In this document: positions 45,714-56,279 of the stretch, piece after piece
How positions within the stretch are numbered: the stretch's first letter is position 1
Layout: each line of letters begins with the position of its first letter
Assembly (NCBI RefSeq): GCF_963422355.1
Contig: NC_085102.1
Coordinates: 5,521,920-5,585,919, forward strand
Reading direction: 5' to 3'
Source of the DNA: Corticium candelabrum
Lineage: Eukaryota > Porifera > Homoscleromorpha > Homosclerophorida > Plakinidae
Length of the DNA stretch: 64,000 nucleotides
The notes under the pieces: generated by a model
Database searches by the model: none
What the model saw: the letters and a program-made list of their open reading frames with translations, nothing else
Told to the model about the DNA's origin: nothing
Made by a program: the position numbers and the translations under genes

Positions 45714-46816
45714 TCAGCACTCTGCTTTAAGTTTCTCAATATCCTACAAGATTAAATGTACATGTATCAGTTAGTATGCAATACAGTGCCATACAATACA
45801 CGCGGAATTGAATGGTCATGATTATTATATCAACAACATACAGGTGATTTAGCACAAAAATTTCAAATCATACCAATGGGACTCCACCCCTATGAACTAC
45901 GACAACACTCACATGAATAACTATCGTTCTCAACTCTCTGTATGCACCATCAACTATATCATTCACAACAACATGGTCAAAGTAACACCCCTGGCTGAGT
46001 AGCTGCAATTAACATTCCAACAAACACAAACAGGTAAAGAACAAGGTCCGTGTCAAACAAGCTTCTTGTTCACTTACCGTAATCTAGTTCTCCCTTTGCT
46101 GCTTTCAATCGTTGTTGGACTGCTTCTTCAGAGTCGGTCTGTCTACCTCGAAGTCTCTCTTCCTGTTATTGTTATTAACATGTATGAGTATGTTTACTGT
46201 TTGGGTTTGACATGTTGATACAGTGTACCAGGACTTCCATTGATGGTGGCTTGACAAGAACATAGACTGCATTCAAGTCTGTTTGTTTGACACTCCTCAC
46301 ACCCTGTTGAGGTAGCCAATTAGAGTATGCAAAGGGAATATTAAATGAAAAACACAAACAGAAGACAACATGATGACCATCACACTGTTACTTTGCAAAA
46401 CATGTTTCTCTCTTATATGGTTAGTCACATATGTGGGTGGGCAGCAGGCAGATAGATACAAAGAAATAGTCACAAACAAACAGCCAAACAAGAACAGCTG
46501 ATGCAACATGCATACAAGCGCACAACTACAAGCATGCATATTACGCACGCACGCACACACGCACAAAAAAAACACACACACACAATTACACTATGTCCAC
46601 AAACAACAGATCCCACATACGAAAGAGTCTTGCTCGTCTCGTATAACTAGATTGGAAGAAAATTCAGCCGACTCAATAAAATTTCCTTCTCCATGACGTC
46701 TCGTGTCACGAAATGGTATTCTAGCAGTTAAAACAAGTTTATCTAAAATTGAATGAATTGTACACAACTCAGATCTCTAACCTTTTCCGTTGACTTCACC
46801 TGGTCTGGGTTTACGT
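45714..46816 (-). pseudogene. Guanylate kinase pseudogene, exons 3-8 only
   Basis: Collinear with the intact gene at 59698-62743. Exons 8, 6 and 5 are well kept. Exon 7 has a 4-nt insertion (about 45981) and its last base before the donor is changed (CAT|GTGAGT). Exon 4 has a 13-nt deletion and a 4-nt insertion, and its 3' part with the donor is gone. Exon 3 has lost about 9 bp at the acceptor. Exons 1 and 2, with the P-loop, are absent because the duplication ended in intron 2. It cannot encode an active kinase. Confidence 0.88.
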
Positions 46817-47021
46817 GAAATCATGTAAGCAATACAATGAGTGCCTTACTGTTTGCATGTTTGTTGTTTGGCTGCGTGATTGCTTGTTTGTTTGTTTGCA
46901 CTCATTTGTGCTTACTGGTTTCTTTCCTCTGCTTGCTTTTTTCTATCCCTTAATAAAGTTGGCTATCACAAGCTCTGTTACTGATCTCAGCCATTTTATA
47001 TGTCTGTCTGTCTGTCTGTCC
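46817..47021. other. Remnant of guanylate kinase intron 2 (left part)
   Basis: Matches 61360-61565 of the intact gene and ends in a (CTGT)n tract (46999-47021), where foreign DNA begins. The rest of this intron resumes at 52637. Confidence 0.8.
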
Positions 47022-47679
47022 ATCACATATATTTAATATATACAGCTCAAATTGTGTGTGTGTGTGTGTGTGTGTGTTTGTGTGTTCGCGCTTGGCGGCC
47101 ACGTCTTTTGTCCGTTTGCAACCGAATTTGGCACACACACACGGCACACACAGGGGAAGGTTTGCGTAAAAGAATTAAAAAATACTCACCGGGTCCCCTT
47201 TCGAGGGGTCGACCCCCCGCGTAAAATTTCTCGATGACGCAAACGCTACACATTCCAGTTCATTCGAACACACGCCCACACCAGTCTTGTGTAGACTGTA
47301 TGCATCGTCGTCCTTCGCAAAGCTTCGAGCAATCGAATATCTCTTGCTGACGAAACTTACTCTTCTAGCGCTTTCGTTTCTCTCCAAATTCTGATTGCAT
47401 TTGCACCGAATCCAACCTACACGTTTTCTGCAGCAAGCCCTACACGGGGAGTGTATCGATTTCTATCGAAACAAGCGCGAAGAGCAAGATTCGAATTCAT
47501 CAGCATATCCGGGACCTCGCAACAAAGATTGCACGTGACGTGTCACAGACATATCTTTACACTACAGTATCTTGCCCGTACGAAGGACGGGCCATGTATA
47601 CTAGTTTGAACTTTAATCTATGATACATTTTGCAATGCAGGGTACCATGTACTGTCCAACTGCTAGTAGTGCTCATCAA

Positions 47680-48263
47680 CTAAACTAAGCTAAAATTGAA
47701 ACTCGTGTAAAACAAAATGAGGACTACACATAAGTTAAAAACTACAGTGTACAAGCAAAACCTCCAGTACCAGCTAGTGGCTAAAGTACTTGGTGGCAAA
47801 GAGGTTACATCTGTTGTCTTCAGACATCGAAGATAGATTTTTAGAGACGACTCTAGCATTACACTTCTGGAGCTGAACAGAAAGCGTTTGGACCAGAAAT
47901 CGATAAACTCCGCAGCGTTCGGTCGTCCCACTTTGTCCGATGACTTCTTTAATAACTTGCACAGGAGTTTCCACCCATCGATCCCCCAAGCTCCAAAATG
48001 CTCCAATACTAGTGGGGTTACAGTGGCAATTATGCCACCTGGTAATTGCTGTTTGCTGTATTTCTCTTTGTTTCTGTCTGCTCTCCTCTCTGCAGCGGCA
48101 CCACTAACACCAGCAGATGATGGAAAGATGTCACTACTCCATGGGTGGGCGAGGGAGATATCAAGGTCAACGTTGTTTCCAATGTCCGAGTCCAAAATAC
48201 GATGTCTGGTCTGTTGTCTGTGGTTGTATAACGACTCCTAGGCTCCCTGCGGTGGTGGCTATG
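47680..48263 (-). pseudogene. Retroelement C-terminal region
   Basis: A frame with LDISLAHPWSSDIFPSS, AAAERRADRNKEKYSK and TPLVLEHFGAWGIDGW. This matches the conserved C-terminal segment found after the RT in many RT-bearing single-ORF elements, where a restriction-like endonuclease fold is usual. It is out of frame with the RT segment (shift near 48230). Confidence 0.6.
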
Positions 48264-50480
48264 CTACCCACGAAAACAATCAGACCAGACGGACGAAATC
48301 GATCCGTGAGACCATACCGGCCCACCACCAGTCTTACAGGTCAGCAAACTGTCATCTAGAAGAGCTCCACAATTGCGTGTCGTTGTCCAGCTGGAGAAGG
48401 CTATGGGCAAACCCAAACGAAGGAAGGACGCGAAGCGAAAATCGCAAAAATTGAGTGTGAACACTTCCGATGTAGGGATAGCATTAAGCCAAGCCCCAGC
48501 GCCCTTACCTGTTGTTGAGCGTAGGCGGGCTGCATCTCTGGCAGTGGGGGCATTTTCGAGTAGATACCGAGCATTAGAAGAAGCAGTGACAGAAGATAGC
48601 TTTTGTTGAACTTTTTCAGTACATGGCAGGTAGTCGGAGATATTTTTTCCTGGAGGGACAAACGTTGCTATGGCCTCACTGATTGGAGTGGTTGAAGAGC
48701 TTAAGAGACTGTCGATGATAGGTCGTAAAACAGGGAATCGGAATGTCAGCTCTGTAAAAGCGTTGGCCCAGGATGCAACAAAAGCTGGTTGTCTCATTGA
48801 CAGCATAGGAATCATCCCAAAACCGCCCATTCTGATGGGTAAAGAAGCCTGATGCCAAATCCTGTCATTAACCATGTCATAGCCTAAGAGGTGAGAGAAA
48901 GTTTCTTTTGTCCCAGAGTCATGGATTGTAGAAGCATGAACTAGCAAATCAGGATGGACTGTCCGGGCCAAATGGTTAAGGTTGGGGACGTAACAGCATC
49001 GTAATAGCAGCGTTGCACTCTGAACATCATCCAATTTGGTAAGCTGATCGCACAGTGAGAGCTTTGACTGAGCTATGGTGGCACAAGAGGACATAACGAA
49101 TGACATCGAACCAATCGGAGAACCAAGGAAGAGTGCACCCTCACAAGACACAGGAATTTCTTCAAACCCTTCAACATCAGTCAAGGACGATTGAGAGAAT
49201 ATCTCGCACTTTTTGTCTGCTATGACCAGATTGATGGCTGAGAAGGTCTCCTTCAAGTCATGAAACGCAGCCAAAACAGATTTCGTCCCTCCCAGCAAAA
49301 ATACGTCATCCAGGTAGGCCAGTACGCGTACGTGAGAGTGGGATTTCTGAATCTCAGTTAAGACTGGATGAATGGCCATAGCAAAAAGAACAGGACCCAG
49401 AGGGACTCTCCTTGATGAACTCCCTCCTCAGATGGAATTACTACAGTAGAGGAACCCTGCATGAAGACAAGGGAGCTGGGTTTGCCATACATTTGAATCA
49501 CATGGTTGTACAAGTCAGGAAAGGTAAGAGAAACTTGTTCCATGATCTGGTCTCTGCTGACAGAATTGAACGCGTTCTTAACATCTGACTTCAAAACTAT
49601 CCAGTTGGGATTAGATTCCAAAGTGAGACTTATATGATGCGCTATCAACTCTGTACCACATTTCGTAGACACACCATGCTGAATGGGACAGAAAACTTTG
49701 GTAAACTCTTCCTGTTTTGTGAACAAATAGTTCTGGCTGTAAGTCGGCGAATAGATTCCCCGATGGCAATGGGTCTCACATCACCATTTGGCTTGGGCAG
49801 AGCGATCAGTCTTGAAGAAGAAAAGAGGGTGGCAGCCACATCGGGCAATATTCCCCTGGCAAATGCCGAACAGGCAGAGAAAAGACCATCCGCAGTATCC
49901 TCATTTTCCGGTAGGATTTTAAAATGCTCGAAACGCCAACCACTAGGACCAGCACCAGATCAACGTGAAGCTTGCCTGATCGAATCGAAAAGTAACGACC
50001 TAGACAAACTGATCGACTCACAACTAACATTGGGTGCAGGGGGGAGAGCTGAAGATCTGGGAGGGTGTTTGGAGATCAACTTCCTTGGCGTATCCTCAGT
50101 GGACGGAGCCAGACCGTTACTGGTTAGAATTCTAGGCGCACGTGATAACTCTCCGCATCTCACTAGCCTCAGAGCAGCCGCCTTTCTTGCATTATCCCCA
50201 GTAGTGGGTGACTTCCTGGGAAGAGAGGCTCGTAGGCAAATAAGGTCCGACCAATTCCAGCTGAGAAACTGGTGGTAAGCAGCCTTTACGTCACGTAAAC
50301 CATGTTTTCCTCCCCTCGCCAGAGGAGTGAGGAGCATGCGAGGCAGTAGAAACAGGAGTTTCCATGCTAACTCATCAGAGAGATCATCACGAATCTTTCC
50401 AAGTGCTACGACATAGCAATCTTGGAAACATGCTTTGACTGTAGGATGGATAGTTTGGACCAGAGCCATATATTTGTACC
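48264..50480 (-). pseudogene. Retroelement reverse transcriptase, broken
   Basis: RT motifs in order: SGAGPSGWRFEHF, LIALPKPNGDVRPIA, LKSDVKNAFNSVSR (motif A Asp), GVHQG then PLGPVLFAMAIHP (motif B) and VLAYLDDVFLLG (motif C, YLDD), followed by GAGAWLNAIPTS and a CKTGGG element. Breaks: an in-frame TGA at 49960-49962, a frameshift near 49725, and another near 49415 inside motif B. The 5' end is cut by the nested element. Confidence 0.8.
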
Positions 50481-50655
50481 AGTCTCGCGTAGCCAGACCA
50501 TCTCCGCCTACATTCTTTCGGCCAGACCATCTCCGCCCACATCCTTTCGGCGAAAGATAGTCTCGGTATATGCCTATACAATTCTTGTTCTGCTCTCGCC
50601 ATGAATCATGGAGGATAAAAACCTCTTTATAGATAGCAGGAGGTCTAAGTAGGTG
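50481..50655 (+). repeat. Left inverted repeat of nested element
   Basis: Pairs with 51988-52120. Its inner end reads 'ctttatagatagcaggaggt'. Confidence 0.8.
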
Positions 50656-51987
50656 TCACGCAATCGCATTCTGCTCATTTATTTCGCTTGTGTCATGCCT
50701 GTGAACATACACTAATTAGATATTCTTTCTTCGACCTGTAGACCTTGAACTACTGCCTTGTTGCAGGAGGGACGTACGTTTTGTGGCCAAATTGTCCGCG
50801 AGGCTGTGCTTCTTCACCGATCGACGTTTGATTTCTATATACTTATTGTCGTAATCTTGTGCGTCTGACGTAAGCATGGGACGTGCTTTTGTTTAGTCAT
50901 GACGCTCTTTTGCCGTCCGTTAGTCTTATTCAGTTGCTGTTCGTTTTAGCGTGTTGTTTGAATGCAGAGTGCCGCTATAGGGACTAAAAACGCCCCTCAA
51001 TCAAGCAGCATGATCATCGTGGCTGTGGGAATTCACGCTTTTTCCGTCTCGTTATTGCGCTACTGTGTTCAACACGCTATTCAAAGTCCACAAGATTGAC
51101 GAACGAATGTCTTCTCTTTGATTGGTAGGACGTCCATTCACAGGCATACATCTTTGTTCAGCTATGAGCCTTTAAGAAAAGAGACTTTGTAAAAGTCACG
51201 AGACTTGGCGATTAGCGTACTCTAAACGTATAGGGCTAAACCGACTTCCGGTCTGGAGACTGTGTCTGGCTGTCTGGCTGGCTACATGTATGTCTGTCAC
51301 GGTACAGGAATGTGCCACGCCTCCTTAGTGTGGCCCAATCACGAAGCATTAATTCCTTTATGTCATACGTGGCAACCAGAGACAATGGACGAACAGCCAA
51401 TCATGCGCGCGAAACTTCCTTGAGAGAGTTTTCTCACCAGAACAGTGTAATTCATGTTTGCGATTGCTAGGATCTGTCGAACATAAACAACAGAACTCAC
51501 CTGTCTGCAACTGCTGACCAAAAATCGATCGCTTTCTTGGTTTTACGATATTTATACGGGAATATAACATGACTTAACCACTAGAGATTTTATGTCTCGT
51601 ATACGATAACTCTACTTGCGACTAGTACGGACTTTGCGGTCACGCGAAACGACAGTCGCTATGTAGGATTTTAAATACATGTTACAAGTAGCACGTCTAG
51701 AAAGAAAATAGCGTGTAAATTCGTAATTCTTCGCGACAAATACTCCTCCTACCGTACGTGACTGTATAGTATGTATGTTAGCGTAAATATTCATGTATAT
51801 GTGCTTGGTACGGTACCCGGAAGATCGACCGCTGAGTTGAGGGTTTTCCGTAGTAAAAGAAATACAAATACAAATACAATACAATACAGGATTTGAAGGG
51901 TCATAGCTGTAGAAGCGACGGTGTAAACACAGCTTCAATTACTAGTTAACTAATTACAATTAATTAAGTACTAGTTAACTAATTACA

Positions 51988-52120
51988 ATGCAGACCTCCT
52001 GCTATCTATAAAGAGGTCTTTATCCCCATGATTCTTGCAGAACAAGAATGGATTAGGCATATCCCCAGACTATCTTTCGCCGGAAGAATGTAGGCGGAGA
52101 TGGTCTGGCTACGCGAGACT
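51988..52120 (-). repeat. Right inverted repeat of nested element
   Basis: Reverse complement of the left repeat, slightly shorter. Outside its inner end, 'tagttaactaattacaat' is directly repeated. Confidence 0.8.
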
Positions 52121-52566
52121 AAGTTTGGACAACTCTGAGAGGTGCAGCTTTCTTCTACTGTAAGATCCCGGATGTACTTCCACGCAGTAGTTTCCGTGTC
52201 CAGATTCATGTTCTGAGAAAGTGCGGAGTCCAGGAACGTCGTTGATGAAACGGGTGTGGGTTGTGTACCAGCGGAGGAAGCTTGAGAAGAGACGTTACCT
52301 TCCACATTCCCGCAGTGAGGTGTGAAAGAAACACGCTCCCTCTGTTCTTGACTAGACCGTTGATGACGAGATCTGCATTGAGACGAATGTTGACCCAGTT
52401 TTAAAAACCAGTTCGCGCAGAAAGAACATTGATGAAGACGCACGCGAGCGATGAAATCAGCCGGAAGGAGATTGGGATCGTGAACTTGCCGAATACGGCA
52501 AAGAACGCGCTGAGCGGTGCCAGACACTTTGCAGGACTGATACGGACAAGATTCAGAACGAGACAT
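52121..52566 (-). pseudogene. Retroelement N-terminal zinc-finger segment
   Basis: The ATG at 52566 begins MSRSESCPYQSCK. A CCHC knuckle follows (CSFCANWFLKLGQHSSQC: C-x2-C-x9-H-x3-C), then a Ser/Thr-rich stretch, up to the nested element. It is in the same orientation as the RT, and likely the start of the same ORF with nucleic-acid-binding function. Confidence 0.6.
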
Positions 52567-52636
52567 CGGGCGACAGAGGGAAAAAACAGCAAAAGGAGCA
52601 GACGCAAAATTTGAATTTCACGCGGTCATTATCCGG

Positions 52637-52754
52637 GGTCTGTCCGTCCAATACATATATTTTCAACATTGAAATCTACGTACAACACAACTAAGCAACT
52701 CTGCTGTTCCAATCGCACATAATCTCTACCAAACTAAACCTCTACAGAAACATA

Positions 52755-52788
<34 letters not shown>

Positions 52789-53203
52789 CCCATCATTTCT
52801 ATGTGTCATATGTGTCAATGTGTCATTGATATTGCGCTGCTCATTTGCGTGTCACACTACTGTTGTCGACTCATTGTCTGCTCTTGAATATCGCGCTGTC
52901 CCCTTTAAATTTGGACTGAGCTTCTATGCAGTCCTACTCACACTTACTCATTCTTAGAACAAAGTGAATTGCTTGTTTTTGTTGAGCAGCAACTGACTTG
53001 TTTAAGTGGTTTTAGAATTTAAAAACTGAAGCATTGCTTCATCAAGACAACAAAATTGATCATGCTCAAATGTCACGTGGTCATGTGTTTTATTGTTTTT
53101 TTTGACTGGTCGGTTGGGTTTTTATGTCACAAAATTCGAGCATCAAGAAATTCAATTGATCTGACCTAACAGGCAGACATTGTCTCCAAAGATTTTATGA
53201 CGT
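52637..53203. other. Remnant of guanylate kinase intron 2 (right part)
   Basis: Homologous to 61628-62282 within intron 2 of the intact gene, with a (CTGT)n at 52758-52789. It ends at the duplication junction: 53204-53216 is a 13-bp filler, and the iGluR sequence begins at 53217. Confidence 0.85.
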
Positions 53204-53216
53204 TTCTTTCACAGAA

Positions 53217-55182
53217 ACAATTCCACTTTCCAGCATTTGAGTGTTTCTTTGCAAACCCACTGTCAACAGAATCTGAATCAAGGAAGAGAATCACACCAGA
53301 AGCCACAACGAGAGTGATAATTATGAGAAACCACAAAGACCAGCTGAATGGGTGAAAAAATTCAAAGTAACTCTTTCCAATAACGTTTGGTTTTCGAACT
53401 AAAATTCTGAGACTGCTGTCAAAGAAATTACTGGAGAAATTGACAAGCTGACTTCTGTATTTTGTAACTGTCACACTTCCTACTGCTAGATGCCAACTGC
53501 TGTTAGCATTTCCTACTTCTTCAATTAATTTATCCCATGTGTCGTTCCACGTTGTCAATTTGATTTCAATTCCAAGCTTACTTGCAACAAGTTAATGAGA
53601 TCAATAGCAACTCCTCGAAATTCACTATTTGTTTCATTGTGTCCCAATTGACATGGTTTATTGCTGGTCTTGTTTATGCATTGAGTAAATGGAAATGAAG
53701 TTGGCACCAAGGCATTCAGTGTCTTGTAATGTTCAACTGGGAAATCTGGTGGAACAGTATTCGTGCCTCCAGGAAAATATACCAGCTGGCTACTTGAGTT
53801 GGTCGCAACCAGAGAAAAATTATTGGCATTTCTGGTGGCAAATAAGGATAATTCTCCTTTGTGGTAGTTGAAAAAGCTATAGTTGGATGTTTGATGTCTG
53901 TGTTTCAAAAGTAATGTTCCTGTTTGATTGTAGAATGTTGCATTGGCAAGCACATTAAAGTGTCTGTCTCTCAAAAGACGGTTTGGGTCTGAACTTGAGT
54001 TGAATGGTTGCAGATGGACTTGTGGTCGTTGCAATTGAGTTCTGTGACATATTCATAACTTAGGAGAGTGCGTGTACAGCATTGTAGGCATAAACTGAAC
54101 TAAGCCACATGCTTGTCTCATCTCCACTGTAGCTCGAGTTTTGCATCATGTTCCATAAATCACCTGTTGCTGTATCATTGGTCTGCTGTCTGATACAGAT
54201 TATACCATCCATCGTGGTCTCGTTAAACAGATCTGTTCCATTGGCCTCGACACTAGGCCTCCCTTTGCTTTCGGTGGTCCGACCGCGCGAGGTTAGCAAC
54301 GGTACTGTATCACGTGATGTTTTCTCCGAAAAGCAAAGGACGAGGCTACTGTTCCATAGTTGTAATGCGTATAATAACCCGAGCATACCCTGACGCAAAC
54401 ATACCTGCTTCAGAAGCAATTCTCAAGACCGCAGCTTGCTCTTCAGGATGAAGAACAACTACAAATATGCGGAATCGATCATCCCTCAACGTGTAGATGG
54501 TTTTCTTTTCATTCTCAGTTAGTTGATCATTATGAGGCTGTTGCAAATAGACAGAATTGATGTGATAGCCAGCAGCTCTTGCTTGTTCGATGGCATATCG
54601 AACTCCATAAAAACCGTAGTCTTCATCAGAGTGAATAACAGTAACATTTCTCCAGCCAAATTGCTCGAGCACATCTCGTATGAGATCTCGCAGACGGTCA
54701 TAAGCATCACCAACTCTGAACAACGTCGGATAAAGAGTTTGCAAATCAGACTCAAACTCAACATCTAACGGTGAAAGGAGTGGTACCGATGCCTCTCTTG
54801 TGATCGTAGCGATAAGTTTCGCCTCCGACGCGTCGGATCCACCTATAATGGCTGCTACGTTAGCCACGTTTACTTGCCACAATGCAGCTTGCACGGCTTG
54901 CCAGCGATCGTAAGATGTGCTGTTAACGACCACACAAATACGAGTGTTTGGCAAGATGTCTGACCTGTCGTTGATCTCGTCGACAGCCATCAGTACCGCT
55001 CGAATTGGTTGATTGAAGAGCTTGCCGTTTACCTCCACGGTCGGCAGTAACACACCAATAGTCATTTCATGCTTCAAGTCCATAGCAGAGCGACGTGTCT
55101 TCTTGCAACAATCTCGAGGTAGAGGCCTAGAGAACGCTACGTGAGCAAAAACGGCACAGTACGTGATAAGGAAAGGAGACAT
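53217..55182 (-). pseudogene. iGluR 7, truncated and disrupted copy of iGluR 5
   Basis: The ATG and signal peptide at 55182 are intact (MSPFLITYCAVFAHVAFS), and the amino-terminal domain reads correctly to about 54390. Lesions against subunit 5: a 2-nt insertion near 54371; a 107-bp MITE at 54242-54348; a CAA-to-TAA stop near 54061 (after AYNAVHALS); a 2-nt deletion near 53960; a 1-nt deletion near 53592; and loss of everything after TM1 (ends ...NAGKWNC) at the duplication junction. It has no pore, TM3, S2 or TM4. It could at most give a soluble amino-terminal fragment of ~270 residues. Confidence 0.92.
54242..54348. mobile_element. 107-bp MITE in iGluR 7
   Basis: Exactly flanked by a 9-bp direct repeat CTGTTCCAT (54233-54241 and 54349-54357), present once in subunits 4 and 5. 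The ends are imperfect inverted repeats: TGGCCTCG...CTTTGCTTTCGG against TAGCCTCGTCCTTTGCTTTTCGG (written on opposite strands). A 9-bp duplication suggests a Mutator-like or related family. Confidence 0.85.
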
Positions 55183-56279
55183 CGATCGATTGTTTCGGGA
55201 TACGAGTTGTTTTTGAGAGCCACTAATTAATTAAAACAGTCTATTCTACAAGACATTCCCGTGAGTCACTACTGTACATACTGCCATAATCACACTCACT
55301 TGTAGGGCGTTCCCACATGCAAATTATTTTCGGTTTCGATAACGAAGTTAAGCGAGACCTGAGCGAGTCTAGATGTGAGAAATTTCGCAATTTTTGTGTT
55401 TTCCTACGTGTTACTATGCCATGTGGCAACTTTTCGCATTGCACGAAGGGGTACACGTGGTCCATTACACGGCTTAGTGACACGTGGTGAAACACGTGCA
55501 AGCGAAAAATGGGCTTAGAAACGAGGATACTTTAGAGGGTAAACCTCTATCTTCGTTTCATTATTTTAATTAACGTTTAGAATCGTTACGTTAACTTGTT
55601 GCGTGCTCGATTAATTAATTGTTGTTAATTATTGCTTGGCTCTTGATTGGCTGCTCGGGTGAATGTACAACTTGGGATGCCTACTATACGTTAATTAATT
55701 AAGGAACAGTCAACACATCCTTGTTGTCTATACTTGCATTGCATTGTTGGATGAGCTAACATTGTTCACACCAAGTTGGAAGAACAGAAAACGTAGATTC
55801 TTATCTATAATACTGTTGGCTAAAGGCTATAGTTGCATTAATTGTATCTAGAGCAATCTAGTCTTAATTAATCAATTACTAAAGCTGTCAATATTGAAAT
55901 GGCGTTCTGTAAGCATGTTGAGTTTTCCAAGAATTATTCTGGCATATTTCGTTTCTGTATGTCTGTCCATTCTTCAGTGAAGTAACAAACCTCACACCTA
56001 ACAGCCTTGCAGCAATGAGATGGGTGTAAACAAGCTGTTTGATATAGATGTAAAAGCAAACAGGCCAATTCTGTTGACAAGTTTAACTAACAAAGATGGC
56101 TACAGAGACTGGACTTTGATCATGTGTAAATTCACTGACGAAAAGACTTAACAATTACCCTTGAGAGGATTCGAGTTACCTGATTGTAATGATAGCTTCT
56201 TGCGTATTCTACAATTGCGTATTGACACTACAAATGGTGGAGTGCAAACAGTAGCAGTCCTCTATCAGCTCTAAATATA
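55183..56279. other. Intergenic region iGluR 8 to iGluR 7
   Basis: Near-identical to 41189-42290. No gene. Confidence 0.6.
55454..55498. promoter_or_regulatory. Triple CACGTG cluster upstream of iGluR 7
   Basis: At 55454-55459, 55481-55486 and 55493-55498. It is conserved from the unit-A copy although the gene is dead. Confidence 0.4.

Larger units (their letters stand above)
50481..52120. mobile_element. Non-autonomous DNA element with long inverted repeats, nested in the retroelement
   Basis: The ends are inverted copies: AGTCTCGCGTAGCCAGACC at 50481 and its reverse complement ending at 52120. Repeats extend about 130-170 bp inward. The left copy has an extra ~30-bp internal duplication (CCAGACCATCTCCGCC twice). 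The ~1.3 kb interior has no credible ORF. The flanks rejoin the retroelement frame. I cannot see a target-site duplication. Confidence 0.75.
47022..52636 (-). mobile_element. Degenerate non-LTR retroelement inserted in a (CTGT)n tract
   Basis: 5.6 kb absent from the sister unit, where the flanks are contiguous at 61566-61627. On the minus strand it has an N-terminal CCHC zinc-finger ORF, a reverse transcriptase and a C-terminal domain, interrupted by a nested element (50481-52120). The 3' part (47022-47679) has (TG)n at 47053-47076, a CCCC-TTTCGA-GGGG hairpin at 47195-47208 and no gene. The layout resembles R2/NeSL/HERO-like elements with a single ORF and C-terminal nuclease, but the clade is not certain. 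Confidence 0.75.
39338..53203. repeat. Large tandem duplication, unit A
   Basis: Homologous to 53217-62282. It contains most of iGluR 5, iGluR 6, the guanylate kinase pseudogene (exons 8-3) and part of its intron 2. It is interrupted by the insertion 47022-52636. Without that insertion it is about 8.2 kb. Confidence 0.88.

Noticed and set aside
48373-48609. Plus-strand ORFs in 47.9-50.3 kb
   Set aside because: Antisense to the reverse transcriptase, whose motifs are clear on the minus strand.
51612-51938. 108-codon minus-strand ORF inside the nested element
   Set aside because: No transposase or other motif. Composition is that of random open sequence.
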